From: Enterobacter sp. RHBSTW-00175
GTDB lineage: Bacteria; Pseudomonadota; Gammaproteobacteria; Enterobacterales; Enterobacteriaceae
DNA: 64,000 bases
Reading direction: 5' to 3'
Assembly (NCBI RefSeq): GCF_013927005.1
Contig: NZ_CP055930.1
Span: 1,798,001-1,862,000 of the forward strand
How positions within the stretch are numbered: position 1 is the first letter of the stretch; each line of letters opens with the position of its first letter. The translations under genes were made by a program, and so were the position numbers. Below the pieces are notes generated by a model. The model did not search any database and had not been told where the DNA came from. It saw only the letters and a list, made by a program, of their open reading frames with translations. Shown piece after piece: positions 20,609 through 29,685 of the stretch.

Positions 20609-21289
20609 ATGAAAATATTGATCGTCGAAGACGAAATTAAAACAGGTGAATATCTCAGCAAAGGGCTTACAGAGGCAGGGTTCGTAGTGGATCACGCTGA
20701 TAATGGTCTTACCGGATATCATCTCGCCATGACAGCCGAGTATGATTTAGTCATTCTGGATATCATGCTACCTGATGTGAACGGCTGGGATATCATCCGC
20801 ATGCTGCGCACTGCCGGAAAGGGTATGCCGGTCTTACTGCTGACAGCCCTCGGCACGATCGAACATAGGGTCAAAGGACTGGAACTGGGTGCGGACGATT
20901 ATCTGGTTAAACCCTTTGCGTTTGCCGAACTGCTCGCCCGGGTGAGAACCCTTCTGAGGCGGGGAAACACGATGATCACGGAAAGCCAGTTTAAGGTGGC
21001 TGACCTCTCGATTGATCTCGTATCCAGAAAAGTCAGTCGCGCCGGAAACCGCATTGTGCTCACCAGTAAAGAGTTCAGCCTGCTGGAATTCTTCATTCGC
21101 CATCAGGGAGAGGTTCTTCCCCGCTCCCTGATTGCCTCTCAGGTCTGGGACATGAATTTTGACAGCGACACTAATGCGATCGATGTCGCAGTAAAGCGAC
21201 TCCGCGCTAAAATAGACAACGATTACGGGACAAAGCTGATCCAGACAGTCCGGGGCGTGGGCTACATGCTGGAGGTCCCGGATGCATAG
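20609..21289 (+). CDS. silR: Silver/copper response regulator SilR
   Basis: A 226-aa OmpR-family regulator. The receiver starts [16 protein letters not shown], with phospho-Asp in [10 protein letters not shown] and Lys in YLVKPF. The winged helix is C-terminal ([19 protein letters not shown]). It is very similar to PcoR and CusR. It is coupled to silS by an 8-nt overlap and divergent from silC across the box at 20523-20538. It should activate silCFBAGP and silE. Confidence 0.96.
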   Translation: MKILIVEDEIKTGEYLSKGLTEAGFVVDHADNGLTGYHLAMTAEYDLVILDIMLPDVNGWDIIRMLRTAGKGMPVLLLTALGTIEHRVKGLELGADDYLVKPFAFAELLARVRTLLRRGNTMITESQFKVADLSIDLVSRKVSRAGNRIVLTSKEFSLLEFFIRHQGEVLPRSLIASQVWDMNFDSDTNAIDVAVKRLRAKIDNDYGTKLIQTVRGVGYMLEVPDA

Positions 21290-22757
21290 CAAACCTTCCA
21301 GACGCCCTTTCTCACTCGCTCTGCGGCTGACCTTTTTTATCAGCCTGTCCACGATACTGGCTTTTATCGCCTTCACCTGGTTTATGCTGCATTCTGTTGA
21401 AAATCATTTTGCCGAGCAGGATGTCAGCGATCTTCAACAAATCAGCACCACACTGAACCGTATACTGCAGTCCCCGGTGGATCCGGATGATAAAAAAATA
21501 AGCAAAATAAAGGAATCAATTGCCAGCTACCGCAACGTTGCCCTTTTGCTCCTCAATCCCAGGGGTGAAGTGCTCTTTAGCTCAGCTCAGGGGGCGGCAC
21601 TACGCCCGGCAGTGAATTCAGCAGATTTTAGCGAGCACAGCCGCGCACGGGATGTCTTTCTCTGGACGGTGGAGGATCCTGCGGGACCGATGGATACCGG
21701 GTCCGAAATGAAGATGGAAACATACAGGATTATCGCCTCCTCTGGTCAGGCGATATTTCAGGGCAAACAGCAGAACTATGTCATGCTGACTGGCCTATCC
21801 ATTAATTTCCATCTCCATTACCTCGATGCGCTGAAAAAGAACCTGATTGCGATTGCCGTCGTGATAAGCCTGTTGATTGTTCTGATCATTCGAATCGCTG
21901 TCCGTCAGGGGCACCTGCCCCTTCGTAATGTCAGCAATGCCATTAAAAACATCACCTCCGAGAATCTTGATGCGCGACTGGAACCGACACGCGTTCCCAT
22001 TGAGCTGGAGCAACTGGTTATCTCGTTCAATCATATGATTGGAAAGATTGAGGATGTCTTTACCCGCCAGGCCAATTTCTCTGCCGATATCGCGCATGAG
22101 ATCAGAACGCCCATCACCAATCTGGTGACGCAGACTGAAATCGCACTGAGTCAGGATCGAACACAGAGGGAACTTGAGGATGTCCTCTATTCCAGTCTTG
22201 AAGAGTATAACCGGATGACCAAAATGGTCAGCGACATGCTGTTCCTGGCACAGGCAGATAATAATCAGCTGATACCTGACAGGGTCATGTTTGACCTCAG
22301 AGCGGAAGTCATGAAAGTCTTCGAGTTTTTCGAAGCCTGGGCCGAAGAACGCAATATCACGCTCAAATTTAACGGGATGCCCTGTCTGGTCGAGGGAGAT
22401 CCACAAATGTTCAGAAGAGCGATCAATAATCTGTTATCCAATGCCCTGCGTTATACCCCTGAGGGACAGGCAATCACCGTCTCAATAAGAAAACAGGGGA
22501 GCTTTTTTGACCTTGTGATTGAAAATCCGGGGAAACCAATCCCTGAAGAGCATTTATCAAGGCTGTTTGACCGTTTTTATCGGGTGGATCCGTCCAGACA
22601 ACGAAAAGGAGAAGGCAGCGGCATCGGTCTTGCGATTGTGAAGTCAATCGTGGAAGCACATCACGGAAGAGTGCATGTGGAATCGGATATACGCTCGACA
22701 CGTTTTATTTTATCCGTACCCAGACTGGAGAAAATGATTCCGGATCCCCAACACTGA
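21282..22757 (+). CDS. silS: Silver/copper sensor histidine kinase SilS
   Basis: A 491-aa membrane kinase. It has two transmembrane segments (about residues 13-37 and 186-208) flanking a periplasmic Ag/Cu-sensing domain, then HAMP, the H-box [18 protein letters not shown] box [12 protein letters not shown] and G box [10 protein letters not shown]. The length matches SilS/CusS-type kinases. It phosphorylates SilR. Upstream overlap with silR implies coupled translation. Confidence 0.96.
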   Translation: MHSKPSRRPFSLALRLTFFISLSTILAFIAFTWFMLHSVENHFAEQDVSDLQQISTTLNRILQSPVDPDDKKISKIKESIASYRNVALLLLNPRGEVLFSSAQGAALRPAVNSADFSEHSRARDVFLWTVEDPAGPMDTGSEMKMETYRIIASSGQAIFQGKQQNYVMLTGLSINFHLHYLDALKKNLIAIAVVISLLIVLIIRIAVRQGHLPLRNVSNAIKNITSENLDARLEPTRVPIELEQLVISFNHMIGKIEDVFTRQANFSADIAHEIRTPITNLVTQTEIALSQDRTQRELEDVLYSSLEEYNRMTKMVSDMLFLAQADNNQLIPDRVMFDLRAEVMKVFEFFEAWAEERNITLKFNGMPCLVEGDPQMFRRAINNLLSNALRYTPEGQAITVSIRKQGSFFDLVIENPGKPIPEEHLSRLFDRFYRVDPSRQRKGEGSGIGLAIVKSIVEAHHGRVHVESDIRSTRFILSVPRLEKMIPDPQH

Positions 22758-22771
22758 GAATAAAGATTTAA

Positions 22772-22787
22772 ATGACAAAGATGTCAT
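22772..22787. promoter_or_regulatory. Copper/silver box upstream of silE
   Basis: ATGACAAAGATGTCAT is a perfect 6+6 dyad with a 4-nt spacer. It lies 14 bp after the silS stop and about 220 bp before silE, giving silE its own inducible promoter. Confidence 0.87.
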
Positions 22788-23006
22788 TAGCCTGTCATGC
22801 AGCAAACAGAAGCCATTTGATATAATTAGTGCAACTTATCAGGAAGGCTGGATTGCTTCATCAATACCCGGCGTCAGAGTACGCCAGGAATGAATATCCA
22901 GCCATCTCCCGGAGAAATAATAACTGCCGAACCTGTTTAAGTTATGAAACTGAAAACACCGGTTGTACTTCCCCGGACATCACTAATTCAGAAATGGAGA
23001 GTTATC

Positions 23007-23438
23007 ATGAAAAATATCGTATTAGCATCTTTGCTGGGCTTTGGTTTAATTTCATCGGCCTGGGCCACTGAAACCGTGAATATCCATGATCGCGTCAACA
23101 ATGCACAGGCTCCTGCTCACCAGATGCAGTCTGCTGCGGCTCCTGTCGGGATCCAGGGGACTGCTCCTCGTATGACCGGTATGGACCAGCATGAACAGGC
23201 CATTATTGCTCATGAAACCATGACGAACGGCTCGGCGGATGCGCACCAGAAAATGGTGGAAAGTCATCAGAAGATGATGGGAAATAACACGGTATCCACG
23301 ACCGTCCCGTCAACGTCTTACGCGGCGATGAATGAGCATGAAAGAGCAGCGGTTGCCCATGAATTCATGAATAACGGGCAATCCGGCCCACATCAGGCCA
23401 TGGCCGAAGCGCACCGCCGCATGATCAATGCAGGCTGA
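23007..23438 (+). CDS. silE: Periplasmic silver-binding protein SilE
   Basis: A 143-aa protein with signal peptide MKNIVLASLLGFGLISSAWA. The mature part is rich in His/Met pairs (AHQKM, SHQKMMG, AHRRM) spaced for helical Ag(I) binding. Start 23007 has a GGAGAG site; the longer frame from 22944 reads through it. SilE buffers several Ag(I) ions in the periplasm. Its first mature segment is nearly the same as that of PcoE. Preceded by its own copper box and followed by a strong terminator. Confidence 0.97.
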   Translation: MKNIVLASLLGFGLISSAWATETVNIHDRVNNAQAPAHQMQSAAAPVGIQGTAPRMTGMDQHEQAIIAHETMTNGSADAHQKMVESHQKMMGNNTVSTTVPSTSYAAMNEHERAAVAHEFMNNGQSGPHQAMAEAHRRMINAG

Positions 23439-23509
23439 ATGCGACGGTAGTATCCGTGCTGTTACCTTTTCCCTGATAGATTTTCCTGAAACAACGTTGC
23501 TACATTTTT

Positions 23510-23532
23510 GCCCCCCGTCAGGGGGCTTTTTT
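23510..23532 (+). terminator. Rho-independent terminator after silE
   Basis: A GC-rich stem (GCCCCC / GGGGGC) with a short loop is followed by a T run, about 70 bp after the silE stop. Confidence 0.88.
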
Positions 23533-23581
23533 GTCTGACTCAGCTACACTTAACCGGTACCTGTCTGAAAGGAATTATTAT

Positions 23582-23932
23582 ATGAAAATCAAAAACACCC
23601 TTTTTGTAATATTAATGTTATCCCTGCCAGCCATTTCTGCTGAACATTCGGAAATGAAAATGTCAGATATGCACTCATCGGCATCATCACAGGAATATAT
23701 GGCTGGCATGAAAAATATGCATGAAAAAATGATGGCCGCCGTTAATGAATCCAATCCCGATAAGGCCTTTGCAAAAGGTATGATCGCACACCATGAAGGG
23801 GCAATCGCAATGGCTGAGACCGAGCTCAAATACGGAAAAGATCCCGAAATGAGAAAGCTTGCGCAGGACATCATTAAAGCTCAGAAAGGTGAAATCGAGC
23901 AGATGAATAAATGGCTTGGCAGTCAAAAATAA
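23582..23932 (+). CDS. DUF305 family periplasmic protein
   Basis: A 116-aa protein with a signal peptide (MKIKNTLFVILMLSLPAISA) and a DUF305 domain containing the His-rich core MIAHHEGAIAMAE. The N-terminal mature part is Met/His-rich (HSEMKMSDMHSS). Start 23582 is chosen because it begins the signal peptide and follows a GGAATT stretch; an ATG at 23531 is upstream. DUF305 (ferritin-like) proteins frequently sit in copper-resistance islands. The metal role is likely but unproven. Confidence 0.85.
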   Translation: MKIKNTLFVILMLSLPAISAEHSEMKMSDMHSSASSQEYMAGMKNMHEKMMAAVNESNPDKAFAKGMIAHHEGAIAMAETELKYGKDPEMRKLAQDIIKAQKGEIEQMNKWLGSQK

Positions 23933-24008
23933 AGATTGCAAAAAAGCCATAATAAGCGTAATTTTAATTCACTCCCGGGCACGGGAGCCTGTTAAACGTT
24001 AAATAATT

Positions 24009-24034
24009 AAAACCCGATTAATTTCGGGTTTTTT
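24009..24034. terminator. Terminator after the DUF305 gene
   Basis: AACCCGA / TCGGGTT stem with loop TTAATT, followed by T6 on the top strand. It lies between the DUF305 gene and the convergent OLD-family gene. Confidence 0.8.
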
Positions 24035-24045
24035 ATATACTATAC

Positions 24046-24069
24046 TCCGGTCCTTTGCTGTGGACCGGA
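24046..24069. repeat. Inverted repeat between convergent genes
   Basis: TCCGGTCC and GGACCGGA form a perfect 8-bp stem around TTTGCTGT. It is 30 bp downstream of the OLD-family stop codon. No T run follows, so it may be a stability hairpin or a weak terminator. Confidence 0.5.
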
Positions 24070-24098
24070 ATATATGCAGCTGCGATAATTTTTACACA

Positions 24099-25925
24099 TT
24101 ATCTCGTCATGGCAACAATATCGCTCAGGATCTCAACCAGCTCAATCCTTTCCTGCATTCCGTCATGATAGGTTGATCTTGAGATGATTCTTTCCGCTGT
24201 CATCCGGGGCCAGAATTTATCAAGCACATTATCGGGTTTCATTCCCACCGCCCGGCCAATTATTTTTTTAGCATCACAGGTGTCCGTAAACGTGACGGCT
24301 ACACCGGTCATTTCTTCAATCAGATCCGGGCAGAGATAGTTCTCTATTTCACGTTTGCGCGTGGCGAAGAATACCTTACCGGCATCCTCCACTTCTTTTT
24401 TACGTTTCTGAATGGACAGAACCTGTGCAGGGTCTCCCCCAATATCGGAGTCCAGAAATACGCACCAGGGAAGCCCCAGATCGTTGGCCAGATTCAATGT
24501 CACCCAGTGTTTGACGCTGCCACACCCTCCTATGAGGACTGGCACTATTTTCACGTCCTCCAGAGAGGCTGGCAACATACCTGACTGTTTTAATGAACTG
24601 GCCGCATGCCTCAGGAAAGTGACATCCGACTTTCCCTCTACCAGAACTATCCCCTGCGCCCTTTCCATACCGGTCTCTGGCAGCACCCCCAGGCTTTCAG
24701 TGGCTTCCTTCAGCACAGCGTCATCCGGCATTTTTACTACGGGTTCACCCGCCTCATTTCGGGTGACATAACGTACGCCTTCGACAGGGATCAATCCGGC
24801 CAGCGCCGGGACATGGGTGGTGACGATAATCTGACGGTGCGGCTGGCCTGCCAGTGCCAGTAACGCTTTCATCAGCATCATCTGATAGTTCGGATGCTGT
24901 GACGTTTCAGGCTCCTCTATGGCATAAATCACATTTCTGGGCGTCCCCGCGACATGCTTCTCGGCCTCAGCCCGGAAAAAATTCAACAGGATAAGCCTCC
25001 TTATCCCGCTGCCGCGCTTATTGATGGGGATGCCATTTTCCCCGTCCAGGGTGAAACTGAAGGTCCACTTGGGTTTCTCCTTAAATCGTGGAGTCAGTTC
25101 ACTGGCGAGTTCGGGGGCCATTTCACGTAATTTATCCAGCGTTCTCTGTGCGACATCCAGTACGCTGTCCTGGATCTCATTTTCCAGCGCTGTAATTTTG
25201 TCCTGCAGCGCAGCCTGAGCGTCTTTTACGGCCTGCTGTAAGGGGTTTTTAGCTTCTGAATCCCCGTCGCTGCTTTCCCTGTCGGCTTTGAAAATCGCAT
25301 ACGTGGGCAGCAAATCGAGGATCTTACCCCATAATGATTTTGTGTCGGTTCCAAACTCTTTATCGACATCCAGCAACATTTCAGAACAGGTATAGGGAGC
25401 GGCGGCTTCCCTGATGGCCTGACGCCATAACGATGCAGTGCGTTTATCCGCCACATTTTTTTCAGCTTCTTTTCCCACCGCCCTGAGCTCGGAAATTTTC
25501 ATTGCCAGTAAGTTTCTCAGGGGCTCCTCTTCGGGATGGATGCAGCGGATGCAGGTCTGCTCCGGTTTTCCTGAAGTCGTTGCTTTAAACGTTTTGACGA
25601 TTTCAAAATTGCCGTCTTCATTCAGCAGATGTTCTGAGGCGAGCGTGGTCTGCACCCTGTCGTCGATCATGATAAAATCGGGCAGGTCATCAAATTCACA
25701 GGCTATTTCAAAACGGCCGTCCCCTTCTCTTAGGCTGAAACAGTTCATGTCATTCTTGTCAGCCTTCATTCCTTCTGTTTCAAAAAAAATAGCCAGCGCT
25801 TCCAGAATCGTTGACTTCCCAAAGTCATTACGACCGACAATACCCGTCATGCTTTCATCAATAATGATTTCAGTAGAGTTTCTGTAGCCTCTGAAGTTTT
25901 TCAGTTTTAATTTTCTGAGCCGCAT
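24099..25925 (-). CDS. OLD-family ATPase/TOPRIM nuclease (probable anti-phage cargo)
   Basis: A 608-aa protein. The N-terminal ABC/SMC-like ATPase has Walker A GIVGRNDFGKST, a coiled-coil middle (about 220-270) and a signature/Walker B region AIEEPETSQHP. The C-terminal TOPRIM domain shows VLVEGKSDVTFL and FLDSDIGGDP. This is the layout of OLD (overcoming lysogenization defect) nucleases. No gajB-, ariB- or other partner gene is adjacent, so it fits the solitary class. ATG 25925 (MRLRKLKLKNFRGYR) is the family-like start; the frame extends 20 codons further. It is not a metal gene. Its place next to the tns operon is where Tn7-like elements often carry defence genes. Confidence 0.85.
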   Translation of the reverse strand: MRLRKLKLKNFRGYRNSTEIIIDESMTGIVGRNDFGKSTILEALAIFFETEGMKADKNDMNCFSLREGDGRFEIACEFDDLPDFIMIDDRVQTTLASEHLLNEDGNFEIVKTFKATTSGKPEQTCIRCIHPEEEPLRNLLAMKISELRAVGKEAEKNVADKRTASLWRQAIREAAAPYTCSEMLLDVDKEFGTDTKSLWGKILDLLPTYAIFKADRESSDGDSEAKNPLQQAVKDAQAALQDKITALENEIQDSVLDVAQRTLDKLREMAPELASELTPRFKEKPKWTFSFTLDGENGIPINKRGSGIRRLILLNFFRAEAEKHVAGTPRNVIYAIEEPETSQHPNYQMMLMKALLALAGQPHRQIIVTTHVPALAGLIPVEGVRYVTRNEAGEPVVKMPDDAVLKEATESLGVLPETGMERAQGIVLVEGKSDVTFLRHAASSLKQSGMLPASLEDVKIVPVLIGGCGSVKHWVTLNLANDLGLPWCVFLDSDIGGDPAQVLSIQKRKKEVEDAGKVFFATRKREIENYLCPDLIEEMTGVAVTFTDTCDAKKIIGRAVGMKPDNVLDKFWPRMTAERIISRSTYHDGMQERIELVEILSDIVAMTR

Positions 25926-26487
25926 ATGAAGTCCTGTGTGTAAGAAAGCGTTTTGCTGCAACCTGAATACAAAATATATTTTCAAATGCCTGCCAACATG
26001 CAGGGATAACCGTTATTCAGAATATCTTAACGACATTTCTGGATTATGATCTGGTCGCGCTTTCTGAACTTTACTGCTCCTCAAAACACCGGAAGCCAAC
26101 TTGTGGTTCGATACATGGCTAAGTTAAAACTCCAGAATGATGGGTAATAATTTCAATGCTCATTATATTTTTTGGAACTGACTCATGGCTTTTATGACTT
26201 AAATGATAATAATACACATTCTTTGATATTAATTATGTCGTACGGACATTGATAAATTTAAAGGTAGATAGATTTTCATTTACGGATTATTTCCTAAATT
26301 CATCGATAATGTGATCGACATAAAATTTTCATTTAAGAGTGAAGAGATAATTTATGGTTGTCCGAAACAGCTCAAACTGGTGTATTTAACATAACAGAAG
26401 AAACGAAAGGCTTCATAGCAACCTGATACTTCAGGCCGCTAAGGGGTTAATATTGCTGCAGACAATTAGACCGGGAAGCGCATGGCG
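25926..26487. other. Intergenic stretch without a recognisable gene
   Basis: These 562 bp between the OLD-family gene and the HipB-like gene are AT-rich, and the six frames are short. They contain small dyads such as TCGAT-N6-ATCGA near 26301. They should hold the promoter of the OLD-family gene, but no clear -35/-10 pair stands out. No hipA-like coding sequence was seen after the HipB-like stop. Confidence 0.6.
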
Positions 26488-26787
26488 TCACCATTTCTCC
26501 CGCCTGGCTGGAAGTGAAGAATCATTGTGCAAAGCTCCGTATTCGGGCTTTGCATCTGACAATGGTTCCCTGGATGAAAGTACGATCTCCACTCCAAGGA
26601 CGCTGAACACTCTAAACAAACGCTCAAAACCCACACTTGCAGGGTTGGCCTCCAGTCGGGCATAAGTTTGCTGTGTTACACCCAAACGTTCAGAAACATC
26701 TCTTTGCGTCAGTCCATTGGCTTTGCGAAAGCCGATTAAAACAGGACGCAACTGATTCAAGGTCTTCAAAGCGTATTGAGTGTTCAT
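26488..26787 (-). CDS. HipB-like helix-turn-helix regulator, no adjacent toxin
   Basis: A 99-aa XRE-family protein. The HTH spans about residues 15-65 (FRKANGLTQRDVSERLGVTQQTYARLEANP). The following segment (FERLFRVFSVLGVEIVLSSRE) is typical of HipB antitoxins. Start 26787 (MNTQYALK) has a GGAAGA ribosome site; the frame extends upstream 12 codons. HipB is normally followed by hipA kinase toxin, but only a five-codon frame follows here. Repeated operator-like sequences lie upstream at 26833-26882. It may be a toxin-less remnant or a stand-alone regulator. Confidence 0.8.
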   Translation of the reverse strand: MNTQYALKTLNQLRPVLIGFRKANGLTQRDVSERLGVTQQTYARLEANPASVGFERLFRVFSVLGVEIVLSSREPLSDAKPEYGALHNDSSLPARREKW

Positions 26788-26832
26788 AAGTGATCTTCCG
26801 TATCGACGGGTTAACAAGCACAACGAATGGAT

Positions 26833-26882
26833 TTACAGCAGATAAGCTGTAATACTCATTAACAGACTATAGGCTGTAATAC
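26833..26882. promoter_or_regulatory. Probable autoregulatory operators of the HipB-like gene
   Basis: TTACAGC-AGATAA-GCTGTAA (26833-26852) is a perfect 7+7 dyad. The half-site GCTGTAATAC (26846-26855) is repeated exactly at 26873-26882, next to a second, imperfect dyad. They lie 46-95 bp upstream of the start at 26787, a usual place for HipB-family operators. Confidence 0.6.
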
Positions 26883-27149
26883 GCCTCTTGCCAAGATTCG
26901 GCATCTTTCAAAAACAAGGCCGTGTTGAGTAAGCAGTACTGGTATCTAGCACCCCTGACCACTTTGCTTGAGAGTGACCCAGTGACATTTATCGTGATCG
27001 TAGGTCTTTTAGACGTTGTTGCTAACCGGCATCATACTCAGGTGGTAACCCCCAGGGATACTCGGGAAGTGATAATTTATTCCCGCCCTAATCAAAATAT
27101 ATAACCCTATCTTATTAGCTTTCTTAGTAGTTTATAAATGAAGTAAAAA

Positions 27150-28076
27150 TTAGCGAAGAAGCTTTACATTAAAAAGTGAGCAAAAATTTTTACCATTGAA
27201 CCGGCAAAATTTGCAATCTGCGGCTTTTAGCCTGAGAAAATCCACATTAACAGAATAATCATCAAGTCCAACAGAGGCATAACTTACGTCCTCGAATAAA
27301 TCGGTAATAAATGAGTTGAAATTACAAAAATTAACCTCACTCAATATCCTGAACACCGCAGAAATATAACTACTATGCATTATCCTGACTTCAATAACCT
27401 TTAATAAACTAGAATGCGATTTACTTTTAAAGAGGTCAAAGAGAAAGTAAACCAGCTCATTTTTATTGTCAGAAATCCATTTTAAAATTTTATCCCTGGC
27501 ACATGGCAATAAATACACTGGAGTTTTGAAAGGATTTGAAATGTCAACCACAAGGGAACAATAACCATGAGGATTTATTCCACTTATAATTAAGTCACTA
27601 AGTCCTTTCACTGCATCCAAATAGTTGTCAAAACAAACCTCATATAAACAGGTACTATGAGCTGCACATTTAGATTCAAACAACCATCTATGACGAAGAT
27701 AACCAATGCCTTTAGAGTGTATATCTTCAATAATACATTTATGGCAGTAACGAATCTTTGAGATGTTTACCAATGGATATGAATTAGTTATGTGTAAATT
27801 ATTTCGACAGGCATCTTCAACAGCGTTGAAATACCCGTAAACACCAGAAGATAACGACACTATATTGGAAGTTAGTATATAACCATTTCTTGTGGCAAGA
27901 ATGTCATATATATCCTGCAAACTATGCAATTTGTACATATCAATCAGTTCGAGCCGAGGAAAGGCATCGTACCTTAGTTCACCATGCTTAGATATTATGT
28001 TCCTGCAATTGGATAAGTTATACATTATCTGTGAACGCAGAAGAAAACTGTGCCACAATTCATTTTCGTAAACCAT
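27150..28076 (-). CDS. Second TniQ-family target-selection protein (in the tnsE position)
   Basis: A 308-aa protein with the TniQ/TnsD zinc-finger pattern: Cys111-x2-Cys114 (YCHKC), then GIGYLRHRW, then Cys137-x2-His140 (CAAH). A further Cys cluster (CKFCRFNGKNFC) is near the C-terminus. It is clearly shorter than TnsD at 28088-29644 and not a fragment of it. It begins 12 nt after the tnsD stop on the same strand, so it is part of tnsABCD. TniQ proteins link a DNA target or targeting complex to TnsC. The target of this one is unknown. I see no resemblance to TnsE and no cas genes. Base composition is AT-rich like the rest of tns. Confidence 0.75.
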   Translation of the reverse strand: MVYENELWHSFLLRSQIMYNLSNCRNIISKHGELRYDAFPRLELIDMYKLHSLQDIYDILATRNGYILTSNIVSLSSGVYGYFNAVEDACRNNLHITNSYPLVNISKIRYCHKCIIEDIHSKGIGYLRHRWLFESKCAAHSTCLYEVCFDNYLDAVKGLSDLIISGINPHGYCSLVVDISNPFKTPVYLLPCARDKILKWISDNKNELVYFLFDLFKSKSHSSLLKVIEVRIMHSSYISAVFRILSEVNFCNFNSFITDLFEDVSYASVGLDDYSVNVDFLRLKAADCKFCRFNGKNFCSLFNVKLLR

Positions 28077-28087
28077 ATCACTCCCTC

Positions 28088-29644
28088 TTATTTAATTAGA
28101 TTCTTTTTCCTGAGAAGTGTCATTGTCATTGGTAGTTTATCTCTGTATTTCAAAAGCCAGTTATGCCCCCCCAGTAAAGCATCCAGGCTTGTAAGTGACA
28201 TCGGGTATTGCCCCTGAGATAAAACAACATTTATTAATGATGATGAGATTATATCTCTCTCGCTCCAGTCTACTCTTTTATTTCTATAACATCGTACTGC
28301 TTTAGGAAGACAGGAATTAAGCCAGCCATTTTCATGTTTATTTAGCCAAAAGAAACTAGCATAACAACTTTCCTTGACTAACTTTCGCGTTACAGAAATG
28401 GATTGATTATGTATAAATCTTAATATTTTCTGCTTATGACGCCGTCTTAAAGAATCTTTTTTACATTTTTTACGCCATGAGCATAAACCGTAACAAGATG
28501 AAATTACAGAGGATACAGTTCCTTCCGATAATGAGTTTTTCTCAGCTATGGATGCCAGACTAAACCCCCTTACAGCCATAGACTTGATAAGCAATTCAGT
28601 GAATATATTAATTTTTGTGTTTCGCTTAAACGCCCTCAGGTATTTTTTATAAATAAGTGTTTTAATGTAACATCTGCTGCGATTAAATTCTCTCCCAAGG
28701 TTGCTAACACTAGTATTATTTTCAGCCATATGAAAGCTGTATTCCTTATGACTTTTAAAGATTTCTTTCTTTTTATTAGGACGACTTCCTGCATACGTTG
28801 GCCAGCAAGTATTTAACAAACAATAACAAAGCAAAAGGTGCTTTGTGGGATGCTGACAACATTTATCTTTGAGTATAGGCTCCCAGTAGTGATAATCAGT
28901 AAGGGATGTCGGTAGAAGCTCCGATGAACCCTCCCCAAATAACTGGCACTTAGCATAAACATGTGCGTAAAATACATTTTTCTTCAGATTCCCGTCCAAT
29001 GATAATAAATTTAACTTTTTAAGTACATCCATGTAATTTGGGTGACAAATTTCTTTTCTTCTGATTATATTTATGGACTCATAACAAAATTTAGCAAAAT
29101 CGAAGTCTGTCTCATTGCTGAGTTGTTCTGTATACGAAACAGGAGGCATCAGTCCAATACGTATGTGCGGTGCAGAAGGGACATTGATGCTTTCAAGCAC
29201 TACCTGGTGCCGATGGCAGGTTGTAACCCCATGAAGTTGATGCGCCAGATGCCAATAAGTAACACCATAATGAAAAGTATCTTCACGAGCGCAAACCGGG
29301 CAAAACTTCAATAGTGTCCGCTGTCCTAGTGAAAAATTACTAAGGCGGCACAATCGATTAAGCCTGGCAGGGGTCGTGTTGAAATCCATAATTTCATTAC
29401 GACTGATTGGTAGTGCCCAGGCAAACAGAGGGAGTAAAGTCTGTTCATGCCAGAGCTGGTCTGCACTTTCGGATGTATGAAGAGAAATAGCCTTTAATCC
29501 TGAATTGAGAATTGGATGGACGCTCATATCAGGTTTGTGGAAAATGATCGTTAACAGAGAAGATGGGGACATACCGTACACGGTAGCTGTCCGACAAAAC
29601 CGACTGAACAAGGATTCATCAGGTAAAACAGACAACATTCTCAT
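28088..29644 (-). CDS. tnsD: TnsD-like target-site selector
   Basis: A 518-aa TniQ-domain protein, close to the size of Tn7 TnsD (508 aa). The zinc motif is Cys115-x2-Cys118 (FCPVC), YWHLAHQLHGV, Cys143-x2-His146. The long C-terminal region has Lys/Arg-rich HTH-like segments (FSLASIAEKNSLSEGTVSS, and near 370-420) that would read DNA. By analogy with TnsD at attTn7/glmS it should bind the 3' end of yhiN and recruit TnsC; insertion at yhiN in this genome supports that. A GAGAGG site precedes ATG 29644. It lies 41 bp after tnsC. Confidence 0.88.
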   Translation of the reverse strand: MRMLSVLPDESLFSRFCRTATVYGMSPSSLLTIIFHKPDMSVHPILNSGLKAISLHTSESADQLWHEQTLLPLFAWALPISRNEIMDFNTTPARLNRLCRLSNFSLGQRTLLKFCPVCAREDTFHYGVTYWHLAHQLHGVTTCHRHQVVLESINVPSAPHIRIGLMPPVSYTEQLSNETDFDFAKFCYESINIIRRKEICHPNYMDVLKKLNLLSLDGNLKKNVFYAHVYAKCQLFGEGSSELLPTSLTDYHYWEPILKDKCCQHPTKHLLLCYCLLNTCWPTYAGSRPNKKKEIFKSHKEYSFHMAENNTSVSNLGREFNRSRCYIKTLIYKKYLRAFKRNTKINIFTELLIKSMAVRGFSLASIAEKNSLSEGTVSSVISSCYGLCSWRKKCKKDSLRRRHKQKILRFIHNQSISVTRKLVKESCYASFFWLNKHENGWLNSCLPKAVRCYRNKRVDWSERDIISSSLINVVLSQGQYPMSLTSLDALLGGHNWLLKYRDKLPMTMTLLRKKNLIK

Positions 29645-29685
29645 TTACCCCACCTCTCTTTGACCGTTACGAACTGATGACCTCA

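Noticed and set aside
19034..20722. SilC start about 100 codons further upstream
   Set aside because: The longer frame crosses the copper box and the divergent silR start; the lipoprotein signal begins at 20419.
26470..26488. hipA remnant after the HipB-like gene (short frame MRFPV)
   Set aside because: Only five codons before a stop and no further hipA-like sequence in any frame; too little to call.
28088..29644. TnsD and the next TniQ being one gene split by frameshift
   Set aside because: Each has its own complete TniQ zinc motif and start, so they are two separate proteins.
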